Assembly (NCBI GenBank): GCA_947243845.1
Contig: CAMXIF010000005.1
Coordinates: 1-64,000, forward strand
Source: an uncultured bacterium
GTDB taxonomy: Bacteria; Bacillota; Clostridia; Lachnospirales; Lachnospiraceae
Direction of reading: 5' to 3'
Length of the DNA stretch: 64,000 nucleotides
Part shown: piece by piece, positions 51,221-59,919 of the stretch
Layout of the letters: every line of letters begins with the position of its first letter
Position numbering within the stretch: the stretch's first letter is position 1
Translations under genes and position numbers: made by a program
Notes under the pieces: model-generated
Database searches by the model: none
The model's input: only the letters and a program-made list of their open reading frames with translations
What the model was told of the DNA's origin: nothing

Positions 51221-51264
51221 CCAAGAGAGCCGGGACAGCGTGTGATCTGTTCCGGCTCTCTTGG
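51221..51264. terminator. Long perfect palindrome after the SOS operon
   Basis: A 13-bp perfect stem CCAAGAGAGCCGG/CCGGCTCTCTTGG, extended by ACA/TGT. Very stable but without a T-tract rightward (ATGATAATG follows); the leftward side is T-rich. Confidence 0.55.
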
Positions 51265-51294
51265 ATGATAATGCGAAAAAATTTGGGTTGTGCC

Positions 51295-51324
51295 TTGTGT
51301 ACCGGTATAGATTGCGGCTATAAT
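51295..51324 (+). promoter_or_regulatory. Candidate promoter of the antiporter gene
   Basis: Perfect TATAAT at 51319-51324 with a weak TTGTGT 18 bp upstream, 28 bp before the start codon. Confidence 0.45.
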
Positions 51325-51352
51325 GATAAGAACAAAATACAGGGGGACAATT

Positions 51353-52726
51353 ATGGAAAACAAAACAGAACGATTGGAATTCAGACTGGGAACTTTCGGC
51401 AGACTGATACCGCTTTTTACAGCCGCGGCTGTGATTTTATGGGCGGCCTGCAGTCAGTCTAATGTGAATGGTTATGTGATAGCCTTCTTTGCGGCGCTGG
51501 TTGTGGGAGCGCTTTTTGCAAAGGATGACAAGTGTTACGGAGAGGCTATCGTTTATGGACTATGTAAACCAATGTTTGCAGTCATCGTGCTGGCAGTGAT
51601 GCTGGCGGCGGTTTCCGGCAAGCTGATCTCGGCAAGCGGCATGGTACAGACCATCGCCGGGTATGTGGTGGCGATCGGCTTTACAGGCAGGCTGTTTGTG
51701 GCGGCCGCCTTTCTGATTACCTGCCTTTTGGCATTTTCCACAGGCACATCGGTGGGGACTTATTTTGTGGTGATCCCCATCTTGTTTCCGGTGGGTGTTA
51801 TGGCAGGTGTGGCGCCGGAGTATATGATCGGAGCCATCGTGTCGGGAGCAGCTTTTGGTGATAATCTGGGGCCGATTTCCGATACAACGATTGCGTCATC
51901 TTCCACCCAGCATGCAGATCTGGGAACGGTGGTCAGGACCAGGATGCGCTACAGTATCCCGGCGGCGTTAGGGGCGCTTGTGCTGTTCCTGCTTTTTACA
52001 AAGGCAGGGAGCGCTGGGCTTGTTTTGGAGGGAGCAGGAGAGGCAGCGGTTCGTCCCTTGAGTCTGGTGATGCTGGTGGTGCCGATTACCATTGTGGTTT
52101 TGTGTCTGATGCGCAGGCATCTGATTGCGGCCCTGTCCTATGGCATCCTCACAGGGATTGCGGCAGGACTGATAAGCGGTATTTACACGGTGACGGATTT
52201 GGTGGCCTTTCCGGGAGGGTTTACCGTGACCGGCCTGGTGACGGAGGCCATAGGCGGAACGGCAGGTACGGTGGCTATGCTGATAGCGGTATTTGCCCTG
52301 CTTGGTGTGATGGAAAAGAGTGGATTGTTTGAGGATGTGGGGGCGCTCTTGCAGCGTTTTGCCAATAGTGAGCGGAGTACGGAGGCAACGATCGTGCTTT
52401 CCACGGGGATTCTCAGTATGATTACGGGTGTTATTTCTGTAGCAATCGTAGCGTTGGGCGATTTGGTGAATGAGATTGGAGAACAGGCAGGCGTAGATCG
52501 TTACCGCAGGGCTAACCTTTTGGACTGTACGGGATGTGTGTTCTGCTTTTTGGCGCCCTGGACCGTACATTGTGTGATACCGGCACAACAGGCGGCTCAG
52601 TTCGGTGATTCGTTTGCAGTGGCGCCGGCCCAGATTCCTTTGGTTAATTATTATTCCATCTGTATGCTGGTGATACTGGTGATTGCTATCGTTACCGGCT
52701 ATGGGAGGCGGTCTCCAAAAGCCTAG
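51353..52726 (+). CDS. NhaC-family Na+/H+ or organic-acid antiporter
   Basis: A 457-residue membrane protein with about eleven helices of the NhaC/MleN group. Landmarks: FSTGTSVGTYFVVIPILFP and GAAFGDNLGPISDTTIASSS, the ion-path motif of the family. Exchanges sodium for protons, or proton/malate for sodium/lactate in MleN; the substrate cannot be decided here. The track start is 10 codons early; ATG 51353 follows CAGGGGG. Single gene. Confidence 0.88.
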   Translation: MENKTERLEFRLGTFGRLIPLFTAAAVILWAACSQSNVNGYVIAFFAALVVGALFAKDDKCYGEAIVYGLCKPMFAVIVLAVMLAAVSGKLISASGMVQTIAGYVVAIGFTGRLFVAAAFLITCLLAFSTGTSVGTYFVVIPILFPVGVMAGVAPEYMIGAIVSGAAFGDNLGPISDTTIASSSTQHADLGTVVRTRMRYSIPAALGALVLFLLFTKAGSAGLVLEGAGEAAVRPLSLVMLVVPITIVVLCLMRRHLIAALSYGILTGIAAGLISGIYTVTDLVAFPGGFTVTGLVTEAIGGTAGTVAMLIAVFALLGVMEKSGLFEDVGALLQRFANSERSTEATIVLSTGILSMITGVISVAIVALGDLVNEIGEQAGVDRYRRANLLDCTGCVFCFLAPWTVHCVIPAQQAAQFGDSFAVAPAQIPLVNYYSICMLVILVIAIVTGYGRRSPKA

Positions 52727-52842
52727 TCATGCGATGCCTAAATATTCCCCAGACACCGACTATTGTTTATAATAATGGTGAGGTGAACATTGAGAAATTC
52801 CAGGGCAGCAAAGAAACGTGGTCTAAGGGTTTCTGAATATTC

Positions 52843-52873
52843 CAGAGAATGTTCCCAAAGCGAACATTCTCTG
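52843..52873. promoter_or_regulatory. Perfect palindrome upstream of the Spo0A-like gene
   Basis: A 12-bp inverted repeat CAGAGAATGTTC/GAACATTCTCTG around CCAAAGC, about 85 bp before the start codon. No T-run follows, so it may be an operator or RNA element rather than a terminator. The rest of the 230-bp gap shows no gene. Confidence 0.5.
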
Positions 52874-52956
52874 CACAGATTGTGGATGCCATATAAGAGA
52901 TTGTAACAATCCGTGCATGGAAGTAATACAGTAAAAGGGGAAAACGGAGGAAACAA

Positions 52957-53475
52957 ATGGAGACTTTAAATGTGACAGCAACGCGGGATCAGGAGCAGTT
53001 TTACAGGATCATAAATAATCTGATAAGTACGAATAAGGAGTTTCAGATCATGATCACGGTTCCTTCCGGTGAGATGAATCAGGAGGCGCCGGCGGTCATG
53101 CCGACAGTGACAGAGACCGTGGCCAGGGATCTGGAGAAGGACGTGACAGATATGATTCATGAAATTGGTGTCCCGGCGCATATCAAGGGATATCAGTATC
53201 TGCGGGAAGCCATCATGATGTCGGTAACGGATGTGGAGATGCTCGGCTCGATCACCAAGATTCTCTATCCTACCATTGCGAAGAAGTATCAGACCACACC
53301 CAGCCGGGTGGAACGTGCCATAAGGCATGCCATAGAGGTGGCCTGGTCCAGAGGCAGGATGGAAACGCTTGACGCGCTATTTGGCTACACGATTAATACA
53401 GGCAAGGGAAAGCCGACAAACTCAGAGTTTATTGCTCTAATTGCAGATAAAATCAGATTACAATATCGCCGTTAA
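52957..53475 (+). CDS. Spo0A C-terminal-domain protein without receiver
   Basis: A 172-residue protein whose last 110 residues are a highly conserved Spo0A DNA-binding domain: [51 protein letters not shown] in outline, and [19 protein letters not shown]. Helices that read the 0A box (TGTCGAA type) look intact. The phosphoacceptor receiver domain is absent; the first 60 residues are an unrelated short N-terminus ([19 protein letters not shown]). ATG 52957 follows CGGAGG, and no receiver-like frame lies upstream. It could bind 0A boxes constitutively, activating or competing with true Spo0A, which must be elsewhere. It is 105 bp ahead of glgA. Confidence 0.88.
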   Translation: METLNVTATRDQEQFYRIINNLISTNKEFQIMITVPSGEMNQEAPAVMPTVTETVARDLEKDVTDMIHEIGVPAHIKGYQYLREAIMMSVTDVEMLGSITKILYPTIAKKYQTTPSRVERAIRHAIEVAWSRGRMETLDALFGYTINTGKGKPTNSEFIALIADKIRLQYRR

Positions 53476-53495
53476 ATTTCAAAATAATCCTTTTA

Positions 53496-53524
53496 TTGCC
53501 ACGTAAAATATTGTATACTATGGT
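53496..53524 (+). promoter_or_regulatory. Candidate glgA promoter
   Basis: TTGCCA, 17 bp, TATGGT, 57 bp before glgA. The -10 is weak. Confidence 0.4.
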
Positions 53525-53580
53525 ATAAGAGATTTTGCGCTTACCTATGTGGGGTGGCAATTTATAACTGGAGGGTTATC

Positions 53581-55026
53581 ATGAAAAAAATCTTATTTGT
53601 TGCATCGGAGGGCGTACCTTTTATCAAGACAGGCGGGCTGGCGGATGTGGTCGGTTCTCTGCCGAAATGTATTGATAAGGAATATTTTGATGTGAGAGTC
53701 ATTCTTCCCAAGTATACCTGTATGAAGCAGGAGATGAAGGATAAACTCACATACAAGACACATTTTTATATGGATTTCCACTGGAAAGAAGAGTACGTGG
53801 GAATTCTGGAGGCTGAGGTAGACGGCGTGAAGTACTATTTCATTGACAATGAGAGTTACTTCAACGGTTTTCAGCCGTACAGCGACAACGCGCTGTTTGA
53901 GATAGAAAAGTATTCTTTCTTCTGTAAAGCGGCGCTGTGTATTCTGCCGGTGATCGATTTCAGGCCGGATCTGATTCACTGTCATGACTGGCAGACAGGT
54001 TTGATTCCGGTGTATTTGAAAGAGCGTTTCCAGGGGGGAGAGTTCTACAGAGGAATCAAGACGGCAATGACCATCCATAACCTGAAATTCCAGGGTAAGT
54101 GGAGTGTGAAAGAGGTTAAGGAGATCACAGGACTTCCCGGATATTTCTTTACGGCGGACAAACTGGAAGCATACAAGGATGCCAATCTCTTAAAGGGCGG
54201 TCTGGTGTATGCAGACGCGATCACCACAGTCAGCGATACTTATGCGGAAGAGATTAAGACAGCCTTCTATGGCGAGGGATTGAACGGTCTGTTATGTGCA
54301 AGGGCCGGAGATCTTCGCGGTATTGTGAACGGTATCGACTACGAGGAATTTAATCCGGAGACGGATAAAAATATTGAATTTAATTATAATGCGATTAATT
54401 TCCGCAAGGAGAAGATAAAGAACAAACGTGCCCTGCAGGCGGAACTGGGATTGAATCAGGACGACAAGACGATGCTGATAGGTATCGTGTCCAGACTCAC
54501 AGGGCAGAAGGGATTTGATCTGATCGCCTATGTGATGGACGAACTGTGTCGGGACAATGTGCAGATTGTGGTGCTGGGTACGGGTGAGGAACAGTATGAG
54601 AATATGTTCCGTCATTTTGACTGGAAGTATCATGGAAAGGTATCTGCGAATATATATTATTCGGATGCTCTTTCCCACAAGATTTATGCGGCCAGTGATG
54701 CATTCTTAATGCCGTCCTTATTTGAGCCCTGCGGTTTGAGTCAGTTGATGTCCCTGCGCTACGGCACGGTGCCGATCGTGCGTGAGACTGGCGGCCTGAA
54801 AGATACGGTACAGGCATATAATGAGTACGAGGGAAATGGAACGGGCTTTAGCTTTACCAATTATAATGCTCACGAAATGCTGGGGACGATTCGTTATGCG
54901 GAGCATATCTACTATGATAAGAAGCGTGAGTGGAATAAGATTGTAGACAGAGGCATGGCGGCAGATTTTTCCTGGCAGGTATCAGCGAGAAAATATCAGG
55001 AAATGTATGATTGGCTGATTGGATAA
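53581..55026 (+). CDS. glgA: Glycogen synthase (GT5)
   Basis: A 481-residue ADP-glucose glucosyltransferase that elongates alpha-1,4-glucan. The ADP-glucose-binding KTGGLADVVGSLPK is at residue 15, and the C-terminal SLFEPCGLSQL and ETGGLKDTV motifs are intact. ATG 53581 behind GGAGGG is chosen over the earlier track start. No other glycogen genes are adjacent, so it stands alone behind the Spo0A-like regulator. Confidence 0.95.
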   Translation: MKKILFVASEGVPFIKTGGLADVVGSLPKCIDKEYFDVRVILPKYTCMKQEMKDKLTYKTHFYMDFHWKEEYVGILEAEVDGVKYYFIDNESYFNGFQPYSDNALFEIEKYSFFCKAALCILPVIDFRPDLIHCHDWQTGLIPVYLKERFQGGEFYRGIKTAMTIHNLKFQGKWSVKEVKEITGLPGYFFTADKLEAYKDANLLKGGLVYADAITTVSDTYAEEIKTAFYGEGLNGLLCARAGDLRGIVNGIDYEEFNPETDKNIEFNYNAINFRKEKIKNKRALQAELGLNQDDKTMLIGIVSRLTGQKGFDLIAYVMDELCRDNVQIVVLGTGEEQYENMFRHFDWKYHGKVSANIYYSDALSHKIYAASDAFLMPSLFEPCGLSQLMSLRYGTVPIVRETGGLKDTVQAYNEYEGNGTGFSFTNYNAHEMLGTIRYAEHIYYDKKREWNKIVDRGMAADFSWQVSARKYQEMYDWLIG

Positions 55027-55048
55027 AAGAACAAAAAGATATTTGCGA

Positions 55049-55086
55049 AACGGAAATAATCCATGCAGATGGATTGTTTCCGTTTT
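55049..55086 (+). terminator. Terminator of glgA
   Basis: A 16-bp stem AACGGAAATAATCCAT/ATGGATTGTTTCCGTT with one wobble pair and loop GCAG, then TTTT. Confidence 0.85.
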
Positions 55087-55173
55087 GTGCGCATAGTTTG
55101 ACTTTTCGTTCCCGGAAGGGTATAATAAAACATACTTTCTGTCCTGGAAGGTTCTGGTAAAGAAGATGAAAAG

Positions 55174-57555
55174 ATGAATCGTGAAACGAAAATATTTTGG
55201 CGAAAAAACATACTTTTTCTGTTTGTAGTACTTTTTGCACTGACGGCTCTTATTACGATAGGTTTCTATACTTACATCAGAGTCAGTATAGGCGTAAACA
55301 GAGGAAGCATTGGGTACTGTATGCAGGATGAGAAGCTGGTGGTTTCATGGCAGACGGTATCTGATAAAAATAGATACCGCTTTTCACGATATGATGAAGG
55401 AACCGGAGAATACATCTTTTGCGGTGAATATGCCGATGGCAGGGCAGAGTTGACTGAGATAACACCGTACGAAGAACTGACATTAAAGATGCAGGGGGTA
55501 CGGGCAATTCAGGTATGCGGGTATGACCGGGAAATACTGGGGAAGCCGCGCATACTGACGGTAGTGCCGCAGAGACTGGACTGTCCGGTACTGACTAAAA
55601 CGGCGGATTTGGATAAAAAGTGTGTAAAGATCACATGGGATACAAAGCCGGGTGACAGGTACGAAATCTATCGCACCAACGAAGCAGGAATCTCAAAACT
55701 GTATACGGAGAGTGAAGCGGGCGAGATTGTATTCGACATGGAGGAACATGCGGAATTAGCTGGGAGAGAACAGGAAATAGGCGTTGCGGTTCGCACGGTA
55801 CGCCGTATGGATGATTACATGCTCTACAGCGTTATCTCTGATCCGATTGCGGTCAGCCGTGTGGATTTGATGGATGACGAGGTGCGCCTGACATATGAAG
55901 AAAATGGAGAACTGTGTTATATACTGAACTGGCAGGAAAGTAAGAGTGACCGGTATGAGTTGCAGGAATGGTCTTTTGAGACTGAGGAATGGATCAGCAG
56001 ACAGGTATATCAATGGTCAGATTCCTTGTCTTATGATACGGGACGGCTGCCTTCCGGCACGAAGGTGCGATTTCGTATCGTCACGGATAACGATGCCGGA
56101 TGGCGTGATGGGGAAGGGGTTACAGATGCGCTTTCTGAAGTGACGTTTCGAACCCGGACTTCGCCTGTCTACTGTACGGTCTGGCCGTTGACAGCGCTGG
56201 ATATTTCTGAGGATTCTGCCGGGGAGAATGTGACAGGGCAGGTGCCTGCCGGAACAACTCTATGTGTTCTGGAGGAGGCAGAAGGGCGCTTTCTGGTACG
56301 GTATGGAGAGCAGTACGGTTATATTGATTCCCAATATTGTCTGATCGATCTTGCGGAATATCTGGGAAATCTTTGTCAATATCATATTACGAACAGCTAT
56401 TCCTCTATTTTTCGGGTACATGGGTATGATATTCCTGAAGTGACGGATGGCGTGATAGCAGGATATGAAAATATTCATATGGGAGATGGCAGGATGCTGG
56501 TTCCCTATTTATATCCTTGTGCGCAGAGGCTGTATCAGGCAGCGCTTTGTGCGGAAGAGGATGGTTATATCCTGTGTATTTATGACGCCTTCCGTCCGAA
56601 CGAGGCGACCAGGTATCTTTATGATGCCACGGAAGTCATATTGGATCAGCCGGTTCCGGATACAGAGGGCGGGGAAGACGTAGAGGATGAAGAAGCGGTT
56701 GAGGATGCTGAGGCCGCAACGGAAGAAGCTGACAAAGCAGATATTGGAACGGAAGAAACGATAGAAGATGAAGAGGCCGCAGGGGACAAAGAGACAGAGG
56801 AGAAGGTGAAGCTGTTACTGGAGGAACTTGCGCCTGAATCGATAGAGAGTATAAGAGGATTGTCTGAAGAGGGATTGACGATATTTTATGTTTTCCCGCA
56901 GGAATCCTTGGCGTTCATAGGCGGTGCAATGCCTGAGAATCCGGATGAGGATGCTGCCGTGGACAGCGCGTCTGTGGTATCACTTCTGACACCGGAGGAT
57001 CTGCTTTTGCTGCAGGGGATGGCCGAAGGGGACATTCCGGTTCTAAAGGAGATGCCGTGGGAGGAAGTGTTGGTACTGAAACGGTATCTGGATCATACCA
57101 TGACCTATCGTGGGGTGATGACGGACAACAGGTTCCGGCTGGGCAGTTTTCTGGCACAGGCGGTATCTACTCATAACAGAGGGATTGCTTTGGATCTGAC
57201 TCTGGTCAGGGCAGCATCGGGGCAGGAACTTCAGATGCAGTCAGAGATGCATGATCTAAGCTGGTATTCCATCCCGGCACAAAACAATGAGAATGCCGAT
57301 CTTCTGGCATACTATATGGAAGGGGCAGGATATCATGGCATCTCATCGGAATGGTGGCATTTTCAGGATGATGAGACCAGGAATCGACTGCAGTTGGGCT
57401 ATATGGAGAAAGGAGTTTCTCCGGAAGGCTGGAAAAAGGATGCGCAGGGCTGGAGATATCGCCTGGCAGATGGCAGTTACTATTATACCGTTACGGTTAT
57501 GATAGATAATAAAGAATGTACTTTCAATGAGGGGGGCTATCTGGTTGAAAAGTAG
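55174..57555 (+). CDS. Membrane-anchored M15 (VanX/VanY-like) peptidase with acidic insertion
   Basis: A 793-residue surface protein. A membrane helix at about 11-34 is followed by FN3/Ig-like segments (about 40-335), an SH3-like segment (about 340-400) and an M15 metallopeptidase: DAFRP near residue 470, the zinc motif STHNRGIALD near 666 and SEWWHF near 725, as in D-Ala-D-Ala dipeptidases. Between DAFRP and the zinc motif lies an acidic insert of roughly 150 residues (about 493-643; EDVEDEEAVEDAEAATEEAD), absent from ordinary VanX-type enzymes. The C-terminus (GWKKDAQGWRYRLADGSYYY) is one wall-binding-like repeat. It should trim peptidoglycan peptides outside the cell. First gene of the surface locus. 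Confidence 0.8.
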   Translation: MNRETKIFWRKNILFLFVVLFALTALITIGFYTYIRVSIGVNRGSIGYCMQDEKLVVSWQTVSDKNRYRFSRYDEGTGEYIFCGEYADGRAELTEITPYEELTLKMQGVRAIQVCGYDREILGKPRILTVVPQRLDCPVLTKTADLDKKCVKITWDTKPGDRYEIYRTNEAGISKLYTESEAGEIVFDMEEHAELAGREQEIGVAVRTVRRMDDYMLYSVISDPIAVSRVDLMDDEVRLTYEENGELCYILNWQESKSDRYELQEWSFETEEWISRQVYQWSDSLSYDTGRLPSGTKVRFRIVTDNDAGWRDGEGVTDALSEVTFRTRTSPVYCTVWPLTALDISEDSAGENVTGQVPAGTTLCVLEEAEGRFLVRYGEQYGYIDSQYCLIDLAEYLGNLCQYHITNSYSSIFRVHGYDIPEVTDGVIAGYENIHMGDGRMLVPYLYPCAQRLYQAALCAEEDGYILCIYDAFRPNEATRYLYDATEVILDQPVPDTEGGEDVEDEEAVEDAEAATEEADKADIGTEETIEDEEAAGDKETEEKVKLLLEELAPESIESIRGLSEEGLTIFYVFPQESLAFIGGAMPENPDEDAAVDSASVVSLLTPEDLLLLQGMAEGDIPVLKEMPWEEVLVLKRYLDHTMTYRGVMTDNRFRLGSFLAQAVSTHNRGIALDLTLVRAASGQELQMQSEMHDLSWYSIPAQNNENADLLAYYMEGAGYHGISSEWWHFQDDETRNRLQLGYMEKGVSPEGWKKDAQGWRYRLADGSYYYTVTVMIDNKECTFNEGGYLVEK

Positions 57556-57582
57556 ATTCTGAAAAACAAAGGAGAAAACGAC

Positions 57583-58443
57583 ATGAAGAAGAATCGATTT
57601 TTAACAGCAATTTTATGCATGGGCCTGGTTTTTGGTACCGTGGCCATGCCTGTACAGGCGGCGCCCAAAGGCGGATTTGTGGCAACAGAAGAAGGCACCA
57701 AATGGCAGAACAGTGATGGGAGTTTGGCAATTAATACCTGGGTTGAAGCGAACGGGCACAAGTACCATACAGATGAGAACGGGGTGCTTCAGACAGGACT
57801 GATCAAGATAGATGAGCAGATCTTTTATTTCTATAATACAGGGGAAGCAGCCACTGGCTGGATCACATTGGGAGCGGACTGCTATTATTTCGATGCTAAT
57901 GGTGTAATGGCACAGAATACAGTCGTAAACGGCTGTACGGTGGGCGCCAATGGAAAGCTGCAGAAGGCGCTGGACGAAGAAGGGAAGGCTAAACAGACTG
58001 ACTTGGTGGCAGGCATTCTGGCATCGACTGTGACACCGGGTATGACAGAAGAAGAAAAACTGCTTGCATGTTATAACTACGTGATCAATGCCAGCGGTTA
58101 TAAGAGAACCTACGAGACACCGACAGCAGACTGGACTGGTCAGTTTGCCTGGGAAATTCTGTCCTCAGGGGAGGGCAACTGTTTCCGTTATGCGGCAGCT
58201 TATGCCAGCCTTGCCAAAGGACTGGGGTATGATGCGAGGGTAGCGACAGGATATATCGGCAACAGAAAAGGCGGCCTTTCTCCGCATGGCTGGACAGAGG
58301 TACGGATTGGCGATACCTGGTATATTTTTGATACGGAAATGCATGATGCCAAAAATGGCAAAAAGAATTATTTCTTTAAGACATATGAGACATATCCAAG
58401 CAAGCCGCTCAAAAAAGAGGCTGACTGGCCGGTATATTTTTAA
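57583..58443 (+). CDS. Secreted transglutaminase-like protein with wall-binding repeats
   Basis: A 286-residue exported protein: signal peptide ending near VQAAP, then choline-binding-type (CW) repeats at about 40-120 (GWITLGADCYYFDANGVM is one unit), then a transglutaminase-like domain with Cys in GEGNCFRYAA, His in SPHGWTEV and Asp in FDTEM. Likely a wall-attached cysteine peptidase or crosslinking enzyme. ATG follows AAAGGAGAA. It starts 27 bp after the M15 gene and shares the tail-repeat theme with it. Confidence 0.85.
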   Translation: MKKNRFLTAILCMGLVFGTVAMPVQAAPKGGFVATEEGTKWQNSDGSLAINTWVEANGHKYHTDENGVLQTGLIKIDEQIFYFYNTGEAATGWITLGADCYYFDANGVMAQNTVVNGCTVGANGKLQKALDEEGKAKQTDLVAGILASTVTPGMTEEEKLLACYNYVINASGYKRTYETPTADWTGQFAWEILSSGEGNCFRYAAAYASLAKGLGYDARVATGYIGNRKGGLSPHGWTEVRIGDTWYIFDTEMHDAKNGKKNYFFKTYETYPSKPLKKEADWPVYF

Positions 58444-58464
58444 GTGACAGGGAGAAGAGGATAG

Positions 58465-59859
58465 ATGGCGTTTAGTTCAATTCCCTTTTTGTGTGCTTTT
58501 TTTCCGGTGGTCATTATCTTATATTATCTGACACCTTCTGCTAAGCTGAAGAACTGCCTTCTGATTATGGTAAGCCTGCTATTTTATGCTTATGGAGAAG
58601 GCATATATGTTTTACTGATGCTGGCCTGTGTCTGCGTTAATTATCTGGCAGCCAGACTGATAGAACACAGTAATAAAGGGAAAAAGATACTGCTTCTTTT
58701 AGCAATTGTATTGAATCTGGGCGTACTTGGTATGTATAAGTACGCTGGCATGATTATAATGACAGTAAATCGGATTGCCGGTTCGGAGATTTCCGTACCG
58801 GCGTTCCATCTGCCGATAGGAATTTCGTTCTTTATATTCCAGGCGCTTTCTTATGTGGTGGATGTATACCGAAACAGGGTCAAAGCGGATAAAAGCCTGA
58901 TCAGGATTTTGCTTTATATTTCCTTTTTTCCACAGCTGATTGCCGGACCGATCATCAAATATCATGATATTTCGGGACAGCTTGACAGAAGGAAAGTATC
59001 TTTATCGCAGAGCTGTCAGGGACTCAGACGGTTCATCATCGGGTTATCTAAGAAAGTATTGATAGCCAATACGATGGGATTGACGGCAGATTATGTGTTT
59101 TCCCGGCCATATCATGAACTGGGGATGCTTTTGGCATGGGTTGGCGCAATAGCATATGTATTCCAGATTTATTTTGATTTCAGCGGTTATAGCGATATGG
59201 CCATAGGCATGGGTAAAATGTTCGGATTTCATTTTATGGAAAATTTCCGGTATCCTTATGCTGCCGGCAGTATCCAGGACTTCTGGAGAAGGTGGCATAT
59301 CTCACTTACCAGCTGGTTTCGGGAATATCTCTACATTCCTCTGGGAGGGAATAGAAAAGGGAAGACAAGAACCTGGCTCAACAGGCTGGTGGTATTTTTC
59401 TTTACGGGATTGTGGCATGGTGCCAGCTGGACCTTTGTGTTTTGGGGATTGTTTCACGGCATGTTTCTGACGCTGGAGACCGTTTTTCCAAAATTGACCA
59501 AAAAGATGGGCGTATTCCGCCATCTTTATGTGTTGGTAGTAGTCTGTACAGGTTTTGTTATCTTCCGGGCAGACACGATAGAACAGGCCTGGATGATGCT
59601 TGAAGTCATGTTCACGAAGACCGCATGGACGCCAGCGATAGAAGCAGCCGCTGCGAGCGTATGCAATCTGCTGTTTCTGGTGACACTGCCAGTGGCGGCT
59701 GTCTGTTCCATGCCTGTATTGGAACGGATCAAAAATACGCACCGGATGCAACCGATATGGGAGGGGGTATCCTATATGATCTCAATTCCGCTTCTGGCGG
59801 CTTGTATGGTGAGTCTTGCAGGCGGAACATATAATCCGTTTATCTATTTCAGATTTTGA
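58465..59859 (+). CDS. MBOAT O-acyltransferase (AlgI/DltB-like)
   Basis: A 464-residue polytopic membrane protein of the MBOAT family. Landmarks: FSSIPFLCAFFPVVIILYYL at the start, FFPQLIAGPII, YSDMAIGMGKMFGF, FWRRWHISLTSWFREYLYIPLGGN in outline, and the catalytic His in GLWHGASWTFVFWG. It moves acyl (usually acetyl) groups across the membrane onto a surface polymer. The DHHW protein downstream is the usual partner. 21 bp after the transglutaminase gene. Confidence 0.93.
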   Translation: MAFSSIPFLCAFFPVVIILYYLTPSAKLKNCLLIMVSLLFYAYGEGIYVLLMLACVCVNYLAARLIEHSNKGKKILLLLAIVLNLGVLGMYKYAGMIIMTVNRIAGSEISVPAFHLPIGISFFIFQALSYVVDVYRNRVKADKSLIRILLYISFFPQLIAGPIIKYHDISGQLDRRKVSLSQSCQGLRRFIIGLSKKVLIANTMGLTADYVFSRPYHELGMLLAWVGAIAYVFQIYFDFSGYSDMAIGMGKMFGFHFMENFRYPYAAGSIQDFWRRWHISLTSWFREYLYIPLGGNRKGKTRTWLNRLVVFFFTGLWHGASWTFVFWGLFHGMFLTLETVFPKLTKKMGVFRHLYVLVVVCTGFVIFRADTIEQAWMMLEVMFTKTAWTPAIEAAAASVCNLLFLVTLPVAAVCSMPVLERIKNTHRMQPIWEGVSYMISIPLLAACMVSLAGGTYNPFIYFRF

Positions 59860-59919
59860 CGGATGGTGATATGCGGATAAAGCAGGGCAGAAAATGGTTT
59901 ATACAGGCGGGTGTGAAGC

